A stretch of DNA of 64,000 nt from Deroplatys truncata. Taxonomy: Eukaryota; Arthropoda; Insecta; Mantodea; Mantidae. Every line of letters starts with the position of its first letter. Position 1 is the first letter of the stretch. A program made the position numbers and the translations under genes. A model generated the notes under the pieces. The model saw only the letters and a list, made by a program, of their open reading frames with translations, did no database searches and had not been told where the DNA came from. The stretch is taken from the NCBI GenBank assembly GCA_030765065.1, contig CM060987.1, positions 75,898,557 to 75,962,556 on the forward strand, read 5' to 3'. This document shows positions 47,157 through 59,126 of the stretch, in pieces.

Positions 47157-48410
47157 GCTCGCAGAGAAGTGATTTTAGATTGAATGAACGTACTGAGTAT
47201 CATCGTTATGTATGTACACGAGCTGATTTTTCTTTGAATCCGTTGCACGCATCTCAATCGCTCACTCCATCTCCCCTCCCTCTCGCAGAGAAGTGATTTT
47301 AGCATTAAATGAGCGTACAGAGTATCATCGTAATGTATTTACACGGGATATAAAATGTTTTTCCTTTTAATGCGTGTACAGACATGTCACTCTCTCACTC
47401 CCTCTCTCCCTCCTCTCTCTCTCTCTCTCTCTCTCTCAGGGAGAGATGAAAAGCGTACTGGGTATCACCGTAATGTATAATCGGGCTCTAGGGAGATAAC
47501 ATTTCATTTTTCAATTCACGTAATCAACTTGCTCTGCGTTTCTCTCTCTCGTTCGCAGAGAAGTGATTTTAGATTGAATGAACGTACTGAGTATCATCGT
47601 TATGTATGTACACGAGCTGATTTTGCTTTGAATCCGTTGCACGCATCTCAATCGCTCACTCCATCTCCCCTCCCTCTCGCAGAGAAGTGATTTTAGCATT
47701 AAATGAGCGTACAGAGTATCATCGTAATGTATTTACACGAGATATAAAATGTTTTTGCTTTTAATGCGTGTACAGACATGTCACTCTCTCACTCCCTCTC
47801 CCCCTCCTCTCTCTCTCTCTCTCGCAGAGAAGTTATTTTAGCATCAAAGGAACGTACAGAGTATGATCATAATGTATTTACACGAGTTATGAAATGTTTT
47901 TGCTTTGAATCCGTGTATAAGCATCTCTCTCTCCCTCTCTCTCGCAAAGAAGTGATTTTAGCATTGAATGAACGTACTGAATATCATCGTAATGTATTTA
48001 CACGAGCTATACAATGTTTTTTCTTTGAATCCGTGTACAGGCATCTCTCTCTCTCTTAGCAAGAGACGACAAGCGTACTGAGTATTGTCGTAATGTGTAC
48101 TCGCGCTCTGGGAGATAACATTTCATTTTTCAATTCGCGTAATTGCATTGCTTTGGTCTCTCTGTCTCTCCCCCCTCTCTTTCTTTCTTTCGCAGAGAAG
48201 TGATTTTAGCATTGAATGAATGTACTGAGTATAGTATTTACACGAGTTATAAAATGTTTTTACTTTGAGCTTCGTGTATAGGCATCTCATTCTCTCTCTG
48301 TCTCTTTATCTCTTCCTCGCAGAGAGAGATGACAAGCGTACTGAGCATCATCGGGATGTATTCACACTAGCGATAAAATGCTTTTGCTTTTGAATCCATG
48401 TACAGTCATC
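46948..48410. repeat. Pyrimidine-rich satellite with higher-order structure
   Basis: About eleven monomers of roughly 110-140 bp. Each has a CT-rich run, then CAG, then AGAAGTGATTTTAGCATTGA or a variant, then GTACTGAGTATCATCGTAAT and TTTACACGAGCTATAAAATG. Monomers start near 47004, 47162, 47288, 47438, 47558, 47684, 47824, 47945, 48058, 48194 and 48320. The block at 47004-47437 is repeated almost exactly at 47438-47823, giving a higher-order unit of roughly 0.4 kb. Confidence 0.85.
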
Positions 48411-49105
48411 CCTCTTCTGCCGGCTTCAACACGAGACGGGGCGGTTACTGCAGGCATAAAATAACAATGAATATTATGACTGATAAAAGCTATTTTGACT
48501 TTTTAAATCATGATATGTTCAAGAAGATTTTCAGTAACGCCAGGTGCTAGTATTTTTTCGCATTAATAAATGGAATGTAATATTTTGTAAGCCGAATTTG
48601 GTTTGATAACATTACCTTAGGACTGTACCTGAAATTGTTAGACACGTCTCTCTGCAGTACAAAGAATGCATTGCATCTCGTTACCGCAACAATAGACCTT
48701 TTTGACGTTTAAAAGATACCTAGGCAATGAATAGTAGCCCTCCGGGTCATACCTGAAAGAAGTTATGCTCGCCATTCACAGGAAGGAATGGAGTTCCTTT
48801 GTAACAAATGAACAGGTTGAATGGATGCGCTATATTAGCTTGCCACAGCCACCCATATGGAGAAAGGGTTCTCTTTCGGGAAGTGACAGTTTTTTTCCTT
48901 AGAAAGACAGAATTATTCCACACATATCGCAATACAACTTCGCAATCAATAGTCAACGTAATTTTTTTTTCCGGTACGGGGGTACAATGTGATGCATGCA
49001 GTGCCCTTAAAGTCCAAACACCAGTGTTTGGTATGTGCTGCGGGGTTCGCCGTTTAGAAATGCAAGGTTTCCTTAGAAAGGTGGAATTATGCCACAGTAT
49101 CACAG
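48411..49105. other. No gene; one short duplicated block
   Basis: The block TTCCTTAGAAAGACAGAATT at about 48896 recurs as TTCCTTAGAAAGGTGGAATT at about 49070. Frames across 48747-49113 on both strands mirror each other and show no domain. Confidence 0.5.
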
Positions 49106-50010
49106 TGGAATGAGGTATTCATTAGCATTCGCAAGTGGTCCAGAACACATGATAGTAATTTAAATGTGATTCAGATCCGCACAAGACTCGTGAGAATGAA
49201 AACATACCCAACCTCCTCAATATAAAAAATACCAACAAAGAATGAAGAGACCATTCAGCGGACAACAAAACAAGATTAATTAGACTCATATCTTGTCAAT
49301 GACAAGCAGGGGAGGGGTAGAACATATGTCAATGTCAACTGTTGTGCTTGGTAGAACCTGTGAGTCCATACCCTTTAAAACCGCCTAGAGGAATTTTTTG
49401 GTGTGGGGTTTTTCCTTTGGGTAAACGCTAGGAAAAGTGGAATGAGGTATTTCATAAGTGTGCTAGAACCGTCATGATAGTATTTTAAATGGGATACAGA
49501 TCCCCGCATGACTTGTGAGAACGAAAACAGACCCCACCTCTCAAATATAAAAAATACCATCCACGAAAGAATAGACCATTCAGGGGACAACAAAAGAAGA
49601 TTAATTACATGCATATCTTGACAATAGCAAGCAAGGGGACTAGTATAACACCCTAAATGTCAATCCTCATCCTCTTTTTCGACACGTGAGAATTCCACCC
49701 ACTCTAAAGCCACCTGTAGGAATTTTTGTGGAGGAGCTTTTTCTGAGGATGAACGCTAGGAAAAGTAGAATAAAGTATTCATTAGCATCCATAAGTGTGC
49801 TAGGACGGTCATGATGGTATTTTAAATGGGATACAGACCCACACATGACTCGTGAGAATGAAAACATAGCCCACCTCCTCAATATAAAAAATAGCACAAA
49901 CAATGAATAGAGCATTCAGAAAACGATAAAACAAGATAAATTACAGTCGTATCTTCACAATAGCAAGCAGGGGGAGGGTATATAACACCTGACAATATCA
50001 ACTGTCATGT
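49106..50010. repeat. Tandem repeat, period about 330 bp, 2.8 copies
   Basis: The landmark GGAATGAGGTATTCATTAG recurs at about 49108, 49439 and 49766. Each unit also has GGGATACAGA, CTCGTGAGAATGAAAACATA and AATATAAAAAATA. Units differ by scattered substitutions and small indels. Confidence 0.85.
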
Positions 50011-50087
50011 TTTTGGTCGACAAACAATACAATATTTGACAAACAGGTGTTCTCTGGAATGCAGGGTGGGACATACTAATTTTGTGC

Positions 50088-50155
50088 ATCCGACAAGGTT
50101 CGAACGCGCGGTCTCTGAGCTAAGCCAACCATTTTATAACTACTAATATGAATGG
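50088..50155 (-). mobile_element. tRNA-like SINE head fragment (family E)
   Basis: The minus strand reads TGGTTGGCTTAGCTCAGAG then GCGCGTTCGAACCTTGTCG, an A box and a B box, but with shortened spacing and no intact cloverleaf. Confidence 0.45.
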
Positions 50156-50338
50156 AATGTGCAACTTCTTTAACGACAATATTTTTGTGTTTAGTTATGG
50201 TGAATGTTATTTATTACACGCATATTAGGGACCACTTCCTGGTTTACATTTGAAAATTATGTAATAATGTCAGCAAATTTAAACAACGGAATAATGAATC
50301 CAAAATGGAAGATAATTTTTTGACTCAAAAAAGTGTTC

Positions 50339-50588
50339 GGTATGAAGTTAGTTAGCTTGTTACATTTCTAAAACAAACATATGTCCTATTTCATTTATAG
50401 AGAAGTCGTTGTTATTGCTTATACGTAACGTTTAATTAAGCTGTTTTGAGTACTACCTTTTTTCAGTTCGGGATGAAGTCAGTTAGGTTGCTACATTTCT
50501 GCAAGAACCATGATTATATCCTATTTTTTTATACAAAATCGCCTTTATGGCTTATACGTAAAGTTGATTTAAGCTTTTTGAGTACCAG
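50339..50588. repeat. Tandem duplication next to FN3 exon 3
   Basis: The sequence at 50339-50457 (from ATGAAGTTAGTTAGCTTG to TTTTGAGTACTACC) is repeated at 50471-50588 (from ATGAAGTCAGTTAGGTTG to TTTTGAGTACCAGC). The first copy ends in TTTTTTCAG|TTC, a decoy of the true acceptor TTTTCAG|TTC at 50611-50617. Confidence 0.75.
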
Positions 50589-50614
50589 CATTAATTTTGC
50601 TTTTTTGTTTTCAG

Positions 50615-50896
50615 TTCCAGGACCAGTTTCAAAATTAACCATAGAAGCTATATCACCATATTCCTTGAATACATCCTGGTTGGCACCCTCTTACGGTAGC
50701 AACTGTGTAAAATGGTATGTAATCTCCTGGAACAACAGTGTTACTGCCATTTGGAGCACTGAAAGAACCTCCGATTTATATTACACAATTGAGGACTTGG
50801 ACCCTTGCACAAAATATATGATTTCAGTCGTTGCAGAGGGTAGCAATAGTGAGATATCTGAAGTGTGCAATTCAACGGCGACTACTGCTTCTGTTG
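50615..50896 (+). CDS. FN3-domain exon 3 of the same gene
   Basis: This 282-bp exon lies between the acceptor TTTTTTGTTTTCAG and the donor G|GTGAGA, is phase 1-1 and has no stop. It aligns gap-free with exons 1 and 2: VPGPVSKLT, NTSWLAPSYGSNC, YVISW, YYTIEDLDPCTKYMISVVAE. The paired Cys are conserved; an extra Cys occurs in EVCNST. Three to four sequons are present. The donor is GTGAGA rather than GTAAGA. The next exon lies beyond the window. It extends the FN3 array to at least three domains, consistent with a large cell-surface protein. Confidence 0.85.
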
Positions 50897-51054
50897 GTGA
50901 GATATAATTAAATTGCACTTATTTTAGTTTATGATAATAGTTTACTGTTTTTCTTAATTTTCAATTATTGATCTAGAGACGTTGGGTTTTTAGACGATCA
51001 TACTAGCTTCAAAATCACCGTTGCGCTTCACATCCGTAATTCATTTGCATGGCC

Positions 51055-51104
<50 letters not shown>

Positions 51105-51105
51105 A
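51055..51105. repeat. TA/TG microsatellite
   Basis: (TA)n followed by (TG)n in the intron after FN3 exon 3. Confidence 0.95.
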
Positions 51106-52369
51106 TGACCCATGCTTGTATACAATAAACTCATATATTTACACATACGTAAATGTTTATATATATATATGTATGTTTCGTATATGCTCAAAATACTGGA
51201 GTGCAACAGAGCGAATGGTTTCATTGCCAAATGCGCAAAATTAATTACCATCCAACCATATTTATGTGTATGACATTTAACAGACTGTAGAATTTAAATT
51301 CTTTCCCAAAAAAACTGTCCAGATGAAAATACATTATATAGCCTGGAAATTAAGAACAAGACGTGTTGCACTAAGCTATCGTAGTTTGTGCGATAAAAAT
51401 TTTGGCAGTGTATCAGCGCCCACTTTGTGTGAGTTTATACCTGTAACAAGCCATTAAGTCCGGTTCAGTCACAACAACCAGAACGAGAATGCAAAATTGA
51501 AATAGATGTATTTTAATGGGAGCGTTCTCAATTGATAGGAACGGGCTTCGGGAACAGGAAGGAAGATTTGGCCAAGTTTTAACCTTATCGTTCCCGTTCC
51601 CGGAATATTAGATCAATGTTGTGCATATTAGACTAATTACTGTAGAGATTATTCTAGGGGGCCGTGATATGACATAGTTGCCTAGTGCTCTCTCTAGTCA
51701 GAAGCTGGAAACATGAAGCTGGAAGAACTTCTGGCGTATGTTAGTCGTAACGTCAATACCCGCGATCCATTGAGCGCTGGTACTTGTAATGAAAGGGTCG
51801 TCTATAGTTTGTTAATATGCAACTCAAAACTAGCTATTGCCTAAAAACAATAGCAAAAACTACAAATAACAATAAAAACAGGTAGAAATTAGCAAAGAGC
51901 GACAAATAACCATTAAATAAAGGCTTTAAAGCTTGCTTCGACTAGAGGAATTGGAAATGTAATGGATATGCATTTAGATAATGTTTACTCTATCGAATTT
52001 TGAAATGGCTAACCCTCATTATTTTGTGTGAATTGGAAGCAGGTGAAGAAATGCCATTGGTCAGTTACAACAAATGAAATCCGAATTCGCAAAGTGGATT
52101 TCCAAATTTTTATCCATATGATCATCGATATGCGTTCCCATTCTCGTTCTCGGGCTATTGTGCACCAAAATCTTGTATGCAGTATTGTTTCCTGTTCTCG
52201 TTTCAGTTTTGGTTACCGTTCTAGGGTTGTGAACCAGCCTTTATGCAGAAGTGAATCGGCGAATATAAAATGAATCTGGAGGTACTGAAACTTCTGTACT
52301 AATAATCGCAGCTCATATGGTGAATAGTTCCCCTATATATCTCAACCTATGTCTAGGGAGTTGGGCATT
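51106..52369. other. No gene recognised
   Basis: AT-rich intron-like sequence. An 81-codon frame on + at 52028-52273 has no motif I recognise. Confidence 0.5.
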
Positions 52370-52915
52370 TCATTCACAACGCTGTTGGGACTAAGTTGGA
52401 GCCTATCGCCCACCTTTGGTTAATGTTTTTGATTTCCATTCGGACAAGCAAATGGCACATTTCCGTAAATGCTGCAGAAAAATCAAGGTGAGAAGACGAG
52501 GCCAAGTTTTGAATTTCAGGGAGCGCTAACTCGCACAATTGCGTCCCTGGTGGTGAAAACAGCCTAATATGACCATTAATATCAGCGACAACTCCTGGTA
52601 TCATGGTATGGGGCGGCGTGGTACGATGGTTTCATCGGTTCATTCTTTTTCGATAATGCTACCAGAGAAAATTACTCTTATTTGCTTAAGATGCTGTTTA
52701 ATCTTTATTGTCTCTCCGACGGAACGTTGATGGCGTGTGCTGGCAACATGATGGAGCATCAATGCTGTTAAGTCCTACCAGAGCGACAAAGGTTGGACGA
52801 TACATGAATTCTGGATCTCCAGACGCAACTTTGAAGATCAAATATCCTATTTGAACGCGCCAGTCTTCTTCATAAGGGATGATCTTAAAGATGAAGTGTT
52901 TTAAAATAGCAATCA
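52370..52915 (+). pseudogene. IS630/Tc1-type DDE transposase fragment
   Basis: On + the sequence reads GMGRRGT/VVRWFHRFILF near 52610-52650 and VCWQHDGASM at about 52735-52762. These match the first- and second-catalytic-block surroundings of the family represented on - at 17930-18420. Several frameshifts occur and the third block is not clear. Confidence 0.55.
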
Positions 52916-53487
52916 CAATATAGAGGTTTTACTGTCAAAGAAAAATTTCAGAGGATACCAGAACAGACAGATGCGACAAGCTGCCTCTTCGTCTTGACGT
53001 ATACACCAGCTTTAGAGGTCCATATTTCTGCGATTCTGTACTGCCTACACCTGCTTGCCTCGGAGGTAAGTTTACCGAATGCCAACCTACGCATAGGCAG
53101 GCAGTTTTCCTCAAAGCTGGAAGATCAAGAAAAACATGTCTTATACTAACTGACGATAGGAGCAAAGGTTTAGAGAGCGAAGCAGGATTGGGAAACCTGT
53201 CTTTCATACTCTTGATTGCTAATGCTAAACAAGCCTAAGCGTTACTAAGCATGGCCTTACGATGCGACATTCTAACGCTTACTACCGTTCGATTTAAGTC
53301 GGTTTTCACAACTATATTCACCAAACTGCTAATGGAATAATAAAGCGCCACCACTTTGAAACTGTTCCGAAATTTTTCATTGGGCTTATTTCAGATATTA
53401 TGTTGAACAACATTTTTTCAACGTTTTTAAAATAGTTTGAGATATCAGGAAACATTTTCAGCTTTGCAAATTGATGTATGTTTAAAA

Positions 53488-53530
<43 letters not shown>

Positions 53531-54084
53531 AACATGTTCTACCCTCATGCTTAGAACTACTAAAAATGTGTACTTTTAACAAAATGCACAAATGACTTCA
53601 AGTTTTGTTTTTATTGTTGTCTCAATTATTTGTGGGCCAATTTTTTCATTTTTAATTGTCAGCTTGAAGACGCTGCGCTGCCGGTTTAATAATATTGCGC
53701 ACTCACATAGAAGGGAATCTACCGTTTGATCTCGGTTACAAAAGAGAAGTCTTTTTAAAGTAAGTTGGTCGTTAAAGAGGTAAAAAATTTCATTTTATTT
53801 TCCCATGTGAATAAGCACTCTTTTCTGAACAATTTGAAATTTAATAATCATATGTTCTAAAGGTATTTGATTGTATAAATAGCGAATATTTAAACTCGCA
53901 CGCCATACTGACCAGCTCCCCAAACCCTTCGCTTCACACATGAATATTTTCCCAACGTTCTACACTCTGTTTGTGCTTTTGGCTACTCTGAATGACAAAG
54001 GAACGTATTCTACCGCAAAATGCAGCATTGGCAATGGAAAGCAGCCTTGCTACAATCAGAACAAAGTTTGACTTGTGTTAGCAC
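52916..54084. other. No gene recognised
   Basis: Intron-like, with an (ATT)n microsatellite at 53489-53527. The 5' flank and any terminal repeat of the Mutator-like element to the right may be included, but I could not find its ends. Confidence 0.45.
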
Positions 54085-54141
54085 GTGAACGTTGTGATTT
54101 TTGGGTTTTTTTGTACAATTGTGAAGCTAAAATACAGTGAA

Positions 54142-55848
54142 ATGGAAAGAATTAAGAAATTCAATCTCAAACGTAAGTTTAGAGGCAATCGTTATGTAAA
54201 AGTGTCTCGGAACTTGACACCTGTTTCTTCCTCTTCTGAAGCAGGACCTTCTAACCTCACCACCACTCCCCCAAGTGGCTCTAGAAGAAACGTATCTTAC
54301 TTGGTTGAAAATGTCAATGTTCTTGAAGAGGAATGCAGGTTAGGGGACCAAGGAAATATTATTATAGATCTCTCTATCCTTTCTTCATATGTAAATAAAC
54401 ATCTTGCTTGTTCCAAGTGTTTTTCTGTAAATATTGTACATATAAGTGAAGATAAACACAGTAGGAGAGGACTAGCCACCAAGATAAAATTTCATTGTGA
54501 TTATTGTAAATTTGAGAAATGTACTAGCACATCAACTGTAAATAGCAAAAAGGTATCTAATGTAAATTTGCGATTTACATATGCCATGAGATGTATTGGA
54601 AAAGGTCAACAGTCTGCACACACATTTTGTGCTATTATGGTTCTCCCTCCACCAGCAAGTAAATTTAACAGATGCAACGAGAACATTAGAAAGTTTAGAG
54701 AATGTGGCATTAGGATCTATATTGAATGCTACTGAAGAAACTAAAGAACTTGAAAGAGGTGCAGATACTACAGCAGTATTTGACGAAACATGGCAAAAAG
54801 AGGCCACAATTTCCGTAATGGAGTAATAACTGCTACTTCATTTCTTTCAGGTAAAGCGCTAGATGTTGTTACTATGACAAATATTGTAGTGGCTGTGTAA
54901 GAGGTAAAGAACCTAAATGTTTGAAAAACCTTGAAGGTTACAGTGGAGGAATGGAAGTGGAAATGCTAAATCTGTACAGAAACATGGTTTAAAATATATT
55001 CGATACCTGGGTGATGGAGATTCCAAAGCCTTAAACAGTGCTGTGGCAGCAAAGCCTTATGGAAACTCTAACATTAGAAAAACTGGAGTGTGTGGGGCAT
55101 GTACCGAAGAGAATGGGCTCACATTCGAGAAAAACTATAAAGACTTGAAAGGTGTAAAACCTTCTAATGATAAAACTATCAATGCAAGAGATGAACTCAC
55201 AGCAGCAGAAATTGATAAGCTACAGAATTATTATGGAACGGTAATTCGCAGCAATGTAGGAAATCTTGAAGAAACGAGGAAATCAGCTAAGGCTATTTTC
55301 TTCCACAAGTACTCAACAGAGGAAAACCCAAATCATGGTCTCTGTCATGCAGGAGCCGAGTCATGGTGTGGCCATCGCTGTTCACTAACAACAGGCACTC
55401 AATATGAGCACAAGCACACTCTGCCATCTGTTGTGATTGAGGAAATTAGGCCAGTATATATAGATACTTCTGATCCAAACCTAGTCCAGCAATGTCTCCA
55501 TGGCAAGGCACAGAATCAGAATGAAGCATTCAATTGTTTTATATGGCAACGACTTCCTAAAACAGTGTTTGGTGGAGCAACAGCACTGAAAATTGGTGTT
55601 CTAGATGCACTGATTTGCTTCAACCATGGTTCATACAACAGGTTGCTAGTGATGAGAGAATGGACATCAAACCATGTGAAAAGATGAAGCAAGCACAGAG
55701 AACTATGGATTATGATCGTGTTATCAAGTCTGAAAAAGTAGCACACATGATGACTAAGGAGGCAAGAATGAAGAAAAGAGGCCAAAAAAGAGATAGAGAG
55801 GACAGGGAAGCCTTAACACAGGATTCCTATCACCAAGGAGATTTCTAA
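54142..55848 (+). pseudogene. Mutator-like (MULE) transposase gene, frameshifted
   Basis: This is a cut-and-paste transposase of the Mutator-like family common in insects. The likely start is the ATG at 54142 (MERIKKFNLKRKFRGNRY). Zinc-binding Cys pairs follow (HLACSKC, FHCDYCKFEKC at about 54400-54525), then LRFTYAMRCIGKGQQSAHTF and IMVLPPPASKFN. After a frameshift near 54.73 kb comes VFDETWQKEATISVME (54777-54826), with the first catalytic Asp. After another break near 54.85 kb comes YLGDGDSKAL (about 55007-55035), with the second Asp. The C-terminal part at 55043-55687 includes KLQNYYGTVIRSNVGN, HGLCHAGAESWCGH and CLHGKAQNQNEAFNCFIW. Long open stretches and few lesions suggest a fairly recent copy. 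Element ends were not found. Confidence 0.75.
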
Positions 55849-57120
55849 CAATGATTAGTGCAATATTTCCCGTTTGCTTAACTTTATATTCAATTTTCTC
55901 AAAACCACATTTTGCAAGATGGTTGTGCACTTTTTACAAAAGCTATTTTAGACAGACTTAGGAAATTTTCAGGTTATGTTACCAGACCCATGGCAAGGCT
56001 TCCCTACTAAAATCATTGCACCGTATTGGTAGTTTCAATTTTCAGTACTTCATATGCAAATTTTGTTTTATTTCCATAACAACTTTTTATTTCTCTCTTA
56101 TACCATAATAATGAAGGTACTTCATTTATGCTAGCAAGGGAATCTTCTACAGCTTATAGGTAGATGTGAATAAAATTTCAATATATTATGACAAGTAAGA
56201 GTAGAGAAAAGTGCACATCAGTATACACATCTGATGGAATGTTTATGAACAGAAGATTTTGTTAAAACATTTTAAAAAAATAGTCACGTTATTTAGAACA
56301 ACCTTTTGTACATATTTATAAAGTAGAACAAGCAGTGAATTGCCCCCAAAATCTCTGTGACTAATAGTATTCATAGTATGCTGAAGTGTATATGATCTTA
56401 ATATTTTCCAATTTCTTATGGTTAAGTACCGACTTACCTTAAACTGAATGAAATCTAATAAAAGGGTCGAAGACGCGTAAGAATGTAAAAATTAGAAAAT
56501 ACATTACAATTTATATCAAAGCCAAGCTAAAGCATCCAAAAATTTGAAAACTGTAAAAATGTTGCAAAATGCAAACTTTGTGGGAATCTGTAACAAAATT
56601 TGGTGAAGTGTAAGAGGTTGAATGTTGTAAAACTGTGTAACATTATTTGAAAACATCGAAAATGCTTTAAAAACTATTTAAAAAGAAACAAGTCTCGCTA
56701 GTAAGGAGCCTCTACAAAAAGCAAGCCTTATATTAAGCTAGGATGAAAATTAGAATGATAACAATGTTTGCACTTCACTAACTTCTCCCAAAGTAAGCCT
56801 TATTTTATTCAGCGTACGCAAACAGGAAGCTTCCAGGTCCTGTAAGGCAATACCTGTACAGCACTTAGGGACTGTAACTAGCAGGTTAGGACAGTACTGC
56901 TCAGTGCGGAGGGGAGGGAGTTAGGAGATAATATAGAGGGAGAGGGGATAAAATTCCGCAACTTTCTCGTGCGTGTTGCCTAAGAAAACAGGAGTGGATC
57001 GAAAAGTGCACACCTCTAGCCGACCAGAAAAAACAAAAGCATTCAAGGCTCGTTTAGAATATTCACATCCAATAACATTTGTAGTTGAGCAATACCAATG
57101 TCTTTCATTTATATACCAAT
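55849..57120. other. No gene recognised
   Basis: AT-rich flank between the Mutator-like gene and the mariner. The last 200 bp contain a GGA-rich stretch near 56905-56950. Confidence 0.5.
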
Positions 57121-58421
57121 CATATTCCAAAACTAAGGTCCGGTGAACAATATTTAACGCATGGTACGCCTGAATGACGTTTCCGCCTGCAGCGCTATCT
57201 ATCAACTCCTGGGGAACCTACCGTAGTGTTGGAGTGACACAGTAGGCGTTTGCCAGTCGGTGAGAGCAGATCGCAATGGTCGCGACAATCGTAGATCCCA
57301 CCAGTTGCGAAGTGCGCGGTGTGATTTGATTTTTGCTGGCAAAAGGATTGTCAGCTGCGGACATCCATCGTGAGTTATGCCTCGTGTATGGACCGGACAT
57401 AATGAGCGACAAACGTGTTCGACTCTGGTGTCGAGAATTTCGAAATGGCCGCACAAATGTGCACGATGAACAGCGGAGTGGTAGACCAGTATTCGGACCG
57501 ATGACATCGTTGAGCAAGTGAACTAAAAACTTCGAAGTGGTCGGTGTTTGACGAGTAGTGGTCTGGCTGATGAATTTCCAAATATTGTCCGAACCTCACT
57601 CAACAGCTTGGATATCGGAAACTTTGTGCGAGGTGGGTGCTGAAACTCTTCACCGGTCAGCACAAAGAGCAGCGAATGCGTAGCGAACAACAGTTTTTGG
57701 AGCGGTATAGACAAGATGGAGATGGTTTGTTTTCTCACATTATTACGAGCGACGAGACATGGATAGCGTACACCAACGCAAAATCGAAATAACAGTCATG
57801 CAGTGGCGCCGTTCCGAGTAACCCAAACCAAAATAGTGTAAGCAATCGCCGTACGCGAATGGCAAAATGATGCCTACTGTGTTTTGGGACGAAAAGGATG
57901 TCCTTTTGACTGATTTCATGGACCGTGGGTAAAACATTACAGCAAGTGTACTGTGCAACGCTTACGAGACTGAAACGTGCGATCCAAAATCGACGCCGCG
58001 GGAAACTGTCGTCTAGCATCACCCTCCTGTACGACAAGCACGCCCGCACACCCCTGCCAAAACCAAAGAGAAGATTCAAGATTTTCATTGGGAACTCTTT
58101 GACCACCCTCAGTACATTCCTGACCTGGAACCAAGGGGTTATCCGTTCTTCTTGCATTTGAAACGGTAGCTGGTTGGACAACGATTTTAAACCGACGATG
58201 AGCTTAAGACGAGCGTTAGCAACTGGTTCAAGTCATAGGCGGCAGATTTTTATGCTGAGGGGTTAAAGAAGCTGGTGCAGCGTTACAGCAAGTGCATAGA
58301 TGTGAACGGCGATTATGTGGAGAAGGAAAGTATATATGTAGGCGCATATTACTGTCAATAAACACCTTGTCTCACGATCGAAGTTGTTATTATGACCAAA
58401 TAGACCTTAGTTTTAGAATAC
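57121..58421 (+). mobile_element. Mariner element, second family, full length but dead
   Basis: The left end CATATTCCAAAACTAAGGTC and the right end, on the minus strand CGTATTCTAAAACTAAGGTC, are inverted repeats bounding 1.3 kb. The transposase lies on +. Its ends and protein differ from the elements at 35078 and 25641, so three mariner lineages are present. Confidence 0.85.
57276..58330 (+). pseudogene. Mariner transposase, multiple lesions
   Basis: The DNA-binding half reads SAADIHRELCLVYGPDIMSD, VRLWCREFRNGRTNVHDEQR and SGRPVFGP (57333-57500). The catalytic half shows HIITSDETWIAY at about 57737-57772, RAIQNRRRGKLSS with LLYDKHART near 57.97-58.06 kb, and a Pro-rich third block near 58.1 kb. 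The Asn after the second Asp, usually DN, is Lys. The last part (NWFKS, ADFYAEGLKKLVQRYSKCID, GDYVEKES at about 58218-58328) is well preserved. At least three frameshifts and several stops separate the blocks. Confidence 0.8.
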
Positions 58422-58931
58422 GCCTTGTACAAAGAATGTTTGTAATTCTTGCAGCTATAAGTTGAGTGTATTAAAAATCTTGGGCTAACAGCTTTTAAGT
58501 TTACATAGAATGGATAAAAGTGAATGCTTCTGAAAGTCTTCGTACTTCTTTCACTTTCTAGAATGAGTTACAATTATTTGTCTTCACAATCAGTTTGAAA
58601 AGAAACACCCTCTAATCCGAATAGTTCGCTAACAGCAAAACCATGCTAAAATTATTATTTTTAATGATACTTACAAAAAAGGTGTAAATGACTTTTGAAT
58701 TGGTCGAAAAGCGTTGGTTTCGCCGCTATCCCACGCGTCGAGCTAAAGCCGGCGATCCGATAGTCGGTAAATCCTCCAGCTAAGAAAAGTATTCCTCACG
58801 TTCGCTGCTGGCTAAATCCCCGGGGAGACCACCTGATCAGACGTCATCTAGCTCAAATGCCACCTTGAGGGGGAAAGCAGAACGCCATCTAGCGTAGAGT
58901 GATTGTGCACCAAATGAACTCCATGTTCAAA

Positions 58932-59126
58932 CTAAAATGTGCGGATAATTCTTGTTCGGTAATAAAATGCATTATTCGAAACGATTATGTGTGGAAAATC
59001 AAAAGATGCAAAAATCGTAGAGAATACGTTGATAGTATTGAAAGCGGTGGAAGCTAGAACCGGTGTTAACGAAATACATTTTGTAAATGCATCCCTAAGA
59101 ACACAAAGGTACACATTATTCCTCAC
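58932..59126 (-). pseudogene. Gypsy integrase core fragment
   Basis: The minus strand reads VLRDAFTKCISLTPV, then TAFNTINVFSTIFASFDFPH and IVSNNAFYY. These are the integrase core blocks around the first and second catalytic Asp; the second, usually in SDN, is Asn here. A degraded zinc-binding part (SAHFGAHLMGFK) lies near 59.32-59.36 kb. Confidence 0.7.

Noticed and set aside
47075-48059. Several 60-93 codon frames
   Set aside because: Translation of a CT-rich satellite; frames repeat with the monomers.
3129-48410. A CRISPR-like array among the tandem repeats
   Set aside because: Units are contiguous or diverged minisatellites without regular unique spacers, in a eukaryotic genome.
48747-49113. 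118-codon minus and 101-codon plus frames
   Set aside because: Mirror frames across a locally duplicated non-coding block, with no domain.
57202-58181. Minus-strand frames up to 148 codons
   Set aside because: Antisense shadows of the + strand mariner transposase.
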